DNA of 13,925 bases, taken from contig JAEWAC010000064.1 of NCBI GenBank assembly GCA_023391895.1, forward strand, positions 1 to 13,925. Reading direction: 5' to 3'. The position numbers were made by a program, and so were the translations under genes. Of the stretch, positions 11,443-13,925 are shown piece after piece. The stretch's first letter is position 1, and each line of letters opens with the position of its first letter. The notes beneath the pieces are model-generated. The model saw only the letters and a program-made list of their open reading frames with translations, searched no databases and had not been told where the DNA came from. This DNA is from Bacteroidota bacterium (lineage in GTDB: Bacteria; Bacteroidota; Bacteroidia; Chitinophagales; Chitinophagaceae).

Positions 11443-13925
11443 ATGTTATCAGGAAAAAAACTGCTGCTTCTGGGCATTGTAATGGTCAGTGCCTTAAGCA
11501 TTTTTTATGCGTGTAAAAGTACCAAAACCCAGTCGGCGGCAGCACCTCCCAAGCAGGCCCGCATACTGGTGTTTTCAAAAACCAAAGGCTTCTACCACGA
11601 GTCCATTCCCACCGGCGTAGCGGCGGTACAGCAATTGGGAAAAGAAAATAATTTTTTGGTGGACACCACCAAAGATGCCGCTTATTTTAACGACGACAGT
11701 CTTAAAAATTATAGCGCGGTGGTTTTCCTCAGCACCACCATGAACGTACTGAACGCCGACCAGCAGGTAGCCTTTGAACGCTACATACAGGCGGGCGGCG
11801 GCTTTGTGGGCATTCATGCCGCTACCGACACCGAGTACGACTGGCCGTGGTACAACAAACTGGTAGGCGCTTATTTTGCCAGCCACCCCAAGGTGCAAAA
11901 AGCCACGGTCCAGGTGACGGATAAAAACCATCCTTCCACCTCCTTTTTGCCCGATCAATGGGAGCGAACAGATGAATGGTATAATTTCAAAAACATCCAG
12001 CCCGGATTGAAGGTACTGGCCAACCTGGATGAACGCTCTTACCAGGGTGGACAAAACGGCGACAACCACCCCATTGCCTGGTACCACGATTTTGACGGCG
12101 GCCGCTCTTTTTACACCGGTGGCGGCCACACCAAGGAAAGCTTTAGCGAGCCCCAGTTTTTGCAGCACCTGTTGGGTGGCATCCGTTATGCCATGGGCAA
12201 TAACATTACACTGGATTATTCAAAATCCTATGCTGTAAAAGCGCCGGAAGAAAACCGCTTTACCAAAACCGTACTGGTCAACGACCTGAACGAGCCGATG
12301 GAACTGGCGGTGGCACCGGATGGCCGCATATTTTTTACCGAACGGTCCGGCAAATTTTATGTGTATGAGCCCGCTACGAAAAAAACGAGGCTGCTGCACG
12401 ATTTCCCGGCCAAGGCGGTTGAAAAATACCTGAACGGACTGATTGGTGTGACGCTGGACCCAGATTTCACCCGGAACAACTACATCTATTTCTTTTATTC
12501 TTCCAACACCGGCGAACAGCACCACCAGAATGTGTCCCGCTTTCAAATCACCAGCGATGGCAGCCTGGACCTGAGTTCTGAAAAAATCATCATTAAAATA
12601 CCCATCGATCTGGAAGTAAGTGCCCATACCGGCGGCTCACTGGCCTGGGATAAAGACAAGAACCTGTACATATCCACCGGCGATAATACCGTGCCTTTCG
12701 AATCGCACGGCTATGCGCCCATTGACGAAAGAACCGGCCGTATTGTATATGATGCCCAGCGCTCCTCGGCCAACACCAACGACCTGAGAGGAAAGATCTT
12801 GCGCATCCATCCCGAGGCCGATGGCTCCTATACCATTCCCGAAGGCAACCTGTTTCCGAAAGGCACACCCGGCACCCGACCCGAAATTTATGTTATGGGC
12901 TGCCGCAATCCGTACCGCATTTCGGTAGATCCCGTTACCTCGTATGTGTACTGGGGCGAAATTGGTCCGGACGCTGGCCAGGACAGTCGTCATGGTCCTC
13001 GCGGCTATGATGAATTTAACCAGGCCCGCACAGCTGGCAACTTTGGCTGGCCTTATTTTGTAGGCAACAACAAAGCCTATAACGATTCGGACTTTGCCAC
13101 CAAGGCTATTGGTGATTTGTTCAATGTATCGGCGCCGGTTAACCCCTCTCCCAACAATACCGGCCTCAAAACTTTGCCACCGGCCCAGCAGCCCCTCATC
13201 TGGTATCCCTACAACCGCTCCGACGAGTTTCCAGATCTGGGCGTAGGCGGCCGTTGCGCTATGGGCGGTCCTGTTTACCATTATGATGCCGCGCTGGCCT
13301 CTGATGTAAAACTGCCGGCTTATTACGACAAAGCCTTGTTTATCTACGACTGGATGCGCAACTGGGTATTTGCCGTGCGGCTGGATGAGAACTACAACTT
13401 CAAACGCCTGGAGCCTTTTATGCCTACCAAGGGTGATTTTCGCCGCCCGGTAGATATGGAGACCGGTCCCGATGGCGCTATTTATATGCTGGAGTACGGC
13501 TCTGTATACGGTATTGATAACGAAGATGCCCGCCTGGTACGCATCGATTACAATGGCGGCAACCGGGCACCGGTAGCTAAAATTGCCACCAGAGATACTA
13601 TTGGACTGGCACCTTTCAAGGTCAATTTCAGCAGCCGGCAAAGCTATGATTTCGACGAGGAAGACCAGCTGACCTACCAATGGACTTTTGAAAATGGCGC
13701 TACTTCTTACGACCCTAATCCTACGTACACTTATCAGAAAAATGGCATTTACAAAACAGTACTGAAAGTAACTGACCCATCCGGCAAAAGCAGCACCGAT
13801 ACGCTGGAAATAAAAGTGGGCAATACCCTGCCGCAGGTGGTGATCAATACGATGGACAATGGCAGTTTGTTTTTCAATAAAACCACGGGCCTGCAGTATA
13901 ACGTAGATGTAAAAGACAATGAAGA
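11443..13925 (+). CDS. ThuA / glucose-sorbosone dehydrogenase / PKD multidomain lipoprotein, 3' end cut by window edge
   Basis: The frame stays open from the ATG at 11443 to the edge (827 codons visible). Residues 1-23 are a lipoprotein signal peptide ending SIFYA before C24 (a loose lipobox). Residues 40-252 form a ThuA domain (GATase-like fold; hallmark GGGFVGIHAATDTEYDWPWY, 118-137). Residues about 277-703 form a glucose/sorbosone dehydrogenase beta-propeller of the PQQ-dependent type, with the probable catalytic H395 (SAHTGGSLAW), STGDN soon after, and R488 in GCRNPYRISVDP. Residues 709-793 are a PKD domain (APVAKI, SYDFDEEDQLTYQWTFENG, LKVTD). A further domain begins at about 795 and is cut; in similar Bacteroidota proteins a cytochrome c domain commonly follows, which could accept electrons from PQQ. 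The likely role is oxidation of a sugar or glycoside at the cell surface or in the periplasm. It diverges from an exported sugar isomerase, which may share its pathway. Confidence 0.92.
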   Translation, partial: MLSGKKLLLLGIVMVSALSIFYACKSTKTQSAAAPPKQARILVFSKTKGFYHESIPTGVAAVQQLGKENNFLVDTTKDAAYFNDDSLKNYSAVVFLSTTMNVLNADQQVAFERYIQAGGGFVGIHAATDTEYDWPWYNKLVGAYFASHPKVQKATVQVTDKNHPSTSFLPDQWERTDEWYNFKNIQPGLKVLANLDERSYQGGQNGDNHPIAWYHDFDGGRSFYTGGGHTKESFSEPQFLQHLLGGIRYAMGNNITLDYSKSYAVKAPEENRFTKTVLVNDLNEPMELAVAPDGRIFFTERSGKFYVYEPATKKTRLLHDFPAKAVEKYLNGLIGVTLDPDFTRNNYIYFFYSSNTGEQHHQNVSRFQITSDGSLDLSSEKIIIKIPIDLEVSAHTGGSLAWDKDKNLYISTGDNTVPFESHGYAPIDERTGRIVYDAQRSSANTNDLRGKILRIHPEADGSYTIPEGNLFPKGTPGTRPEIYVMGCRNPYRISVDPVTSYVYWGEIGPDAGQDSRHGPRGYDEFNQARTAGNFGWPYFVGNNKAYNDSDFATKAIGDLFNVSAPVNPSPNNTGLKTLPPAQQPLIWYPYNRSDEFPDLGVGGRCAMGGPVYHYDAALASDVKLPAYYDKALFIYDWMRNWVFAVRLDENYNFKRLEPFMPTKGDFRRPVDMETGPDGAIYMLEYGSVYGIDNEDARLVRIDYNGGNRAPVAKIATRDTIGLAPFKVNFSSRQSYDFDEEDQLTYQWTFENGATSYDPNPTYTYQKNGIYKTVLKVTDPSGKSSTDTLEIKVGNTLPQVVINTMDNGSLFFNKTTGLQYNVDVKDNE

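Noticed and set aside
11575..12168. 197-codon open frame on the minus strand
   Set aside because: Antisense to the ThuA domain; a shadow of the real plus-strand frame.
12637..13680. 347-codon open frame on the minus strand
   Set aside because: It is antisense to the dehydrogenase part of the lipoprotein gene, whose plus-strand translation shows clear family motifs; the minus frame has no recognisable domain.
1..13925. CRISPR arrays, tRNA or rRNA genes
   Set aside because: No regularly spaced long repeats, no tRNA-like cloverleaf and no rRNA signature noticed on either strand by eye.

Overview
The window looks like a chromosome segment from a member of the Bacteroidota, most likely the Chitinophagaceae or a close relative. 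The signs are A-rich start regions with few Shine-Dalgarno sequences, a leu-ilv supercluster of Bacteroidota style, a large lipoprotein joining ThuA, sugar-dehydrogenase and PKD domains, and moderate GC. The taxon is inferred from protein style; no search was run.

Positions 1-9238 (minus strand) hold a nearly complete branched-chain amino acid operon. In transcription order it is leuA, leuC, leuD, leuB, then ilvE, ilvD, ilvB and ilvN (ilvN runs off the left edge). leuA-C-D-B are separated by only 5, 3 and 4 bases, ilvE-ilvD overlap by 4 bases, and ilvD-ilvB overlap by up to 53. IlvBN, IlvD and IlvE make Ile and Val, and LeuACDB extends 2-ketoisovalerate towards Leu. ilvC is not in the window and may lie further left.

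The most interesting element lies between leuB and ilvE. It contains an unlisted 38-codon ORF (4916 to 4800, minus) with a run of Val, Leu and Ile codons (residues 9-24: VVVSLITVITVISIIV). A GC-rich hairpin plus U-tract follows 9 bases after its stop, about 30 bases before ilvE. This is the layout of an ilvL-type transcription attenuator, placed inside the operon so that it would control ilvEDBN separately from leuACDB. LeuA itself lacks the C-terminal leucine-binding domain.

Positions 9239-10127 carry the leuA 5' leader, with a hairpin and overlapping micro-ORFs (Met-Cys-Leu-Leu and Met-Lys-Gly-Cys-Ile-Ile), and then a stretch dense in repeats. These are a six-copy heptamer array (the same family fills the whole ilvB-ilvN gap), a perfect 14-bp inverted repeat with a nested hairpin, and several further palindromes. 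I see no convincing protein gene there.

Positions 10128-13925 concern exported sugar metabolism. A Tat-signal TIM-barrel sugar isomerase of the hydroxypyruvate-isomerase-like type (minus, with a terminator) diverges from a large lipoprotein gene (plus) that is open to the right edge. The lipoprotein carries ThuA, glucose/sorbosone dehydrogenase and PKD domains. The 415-base gap between the two holds a possible small-gene remnant and an operator-like palindrome.
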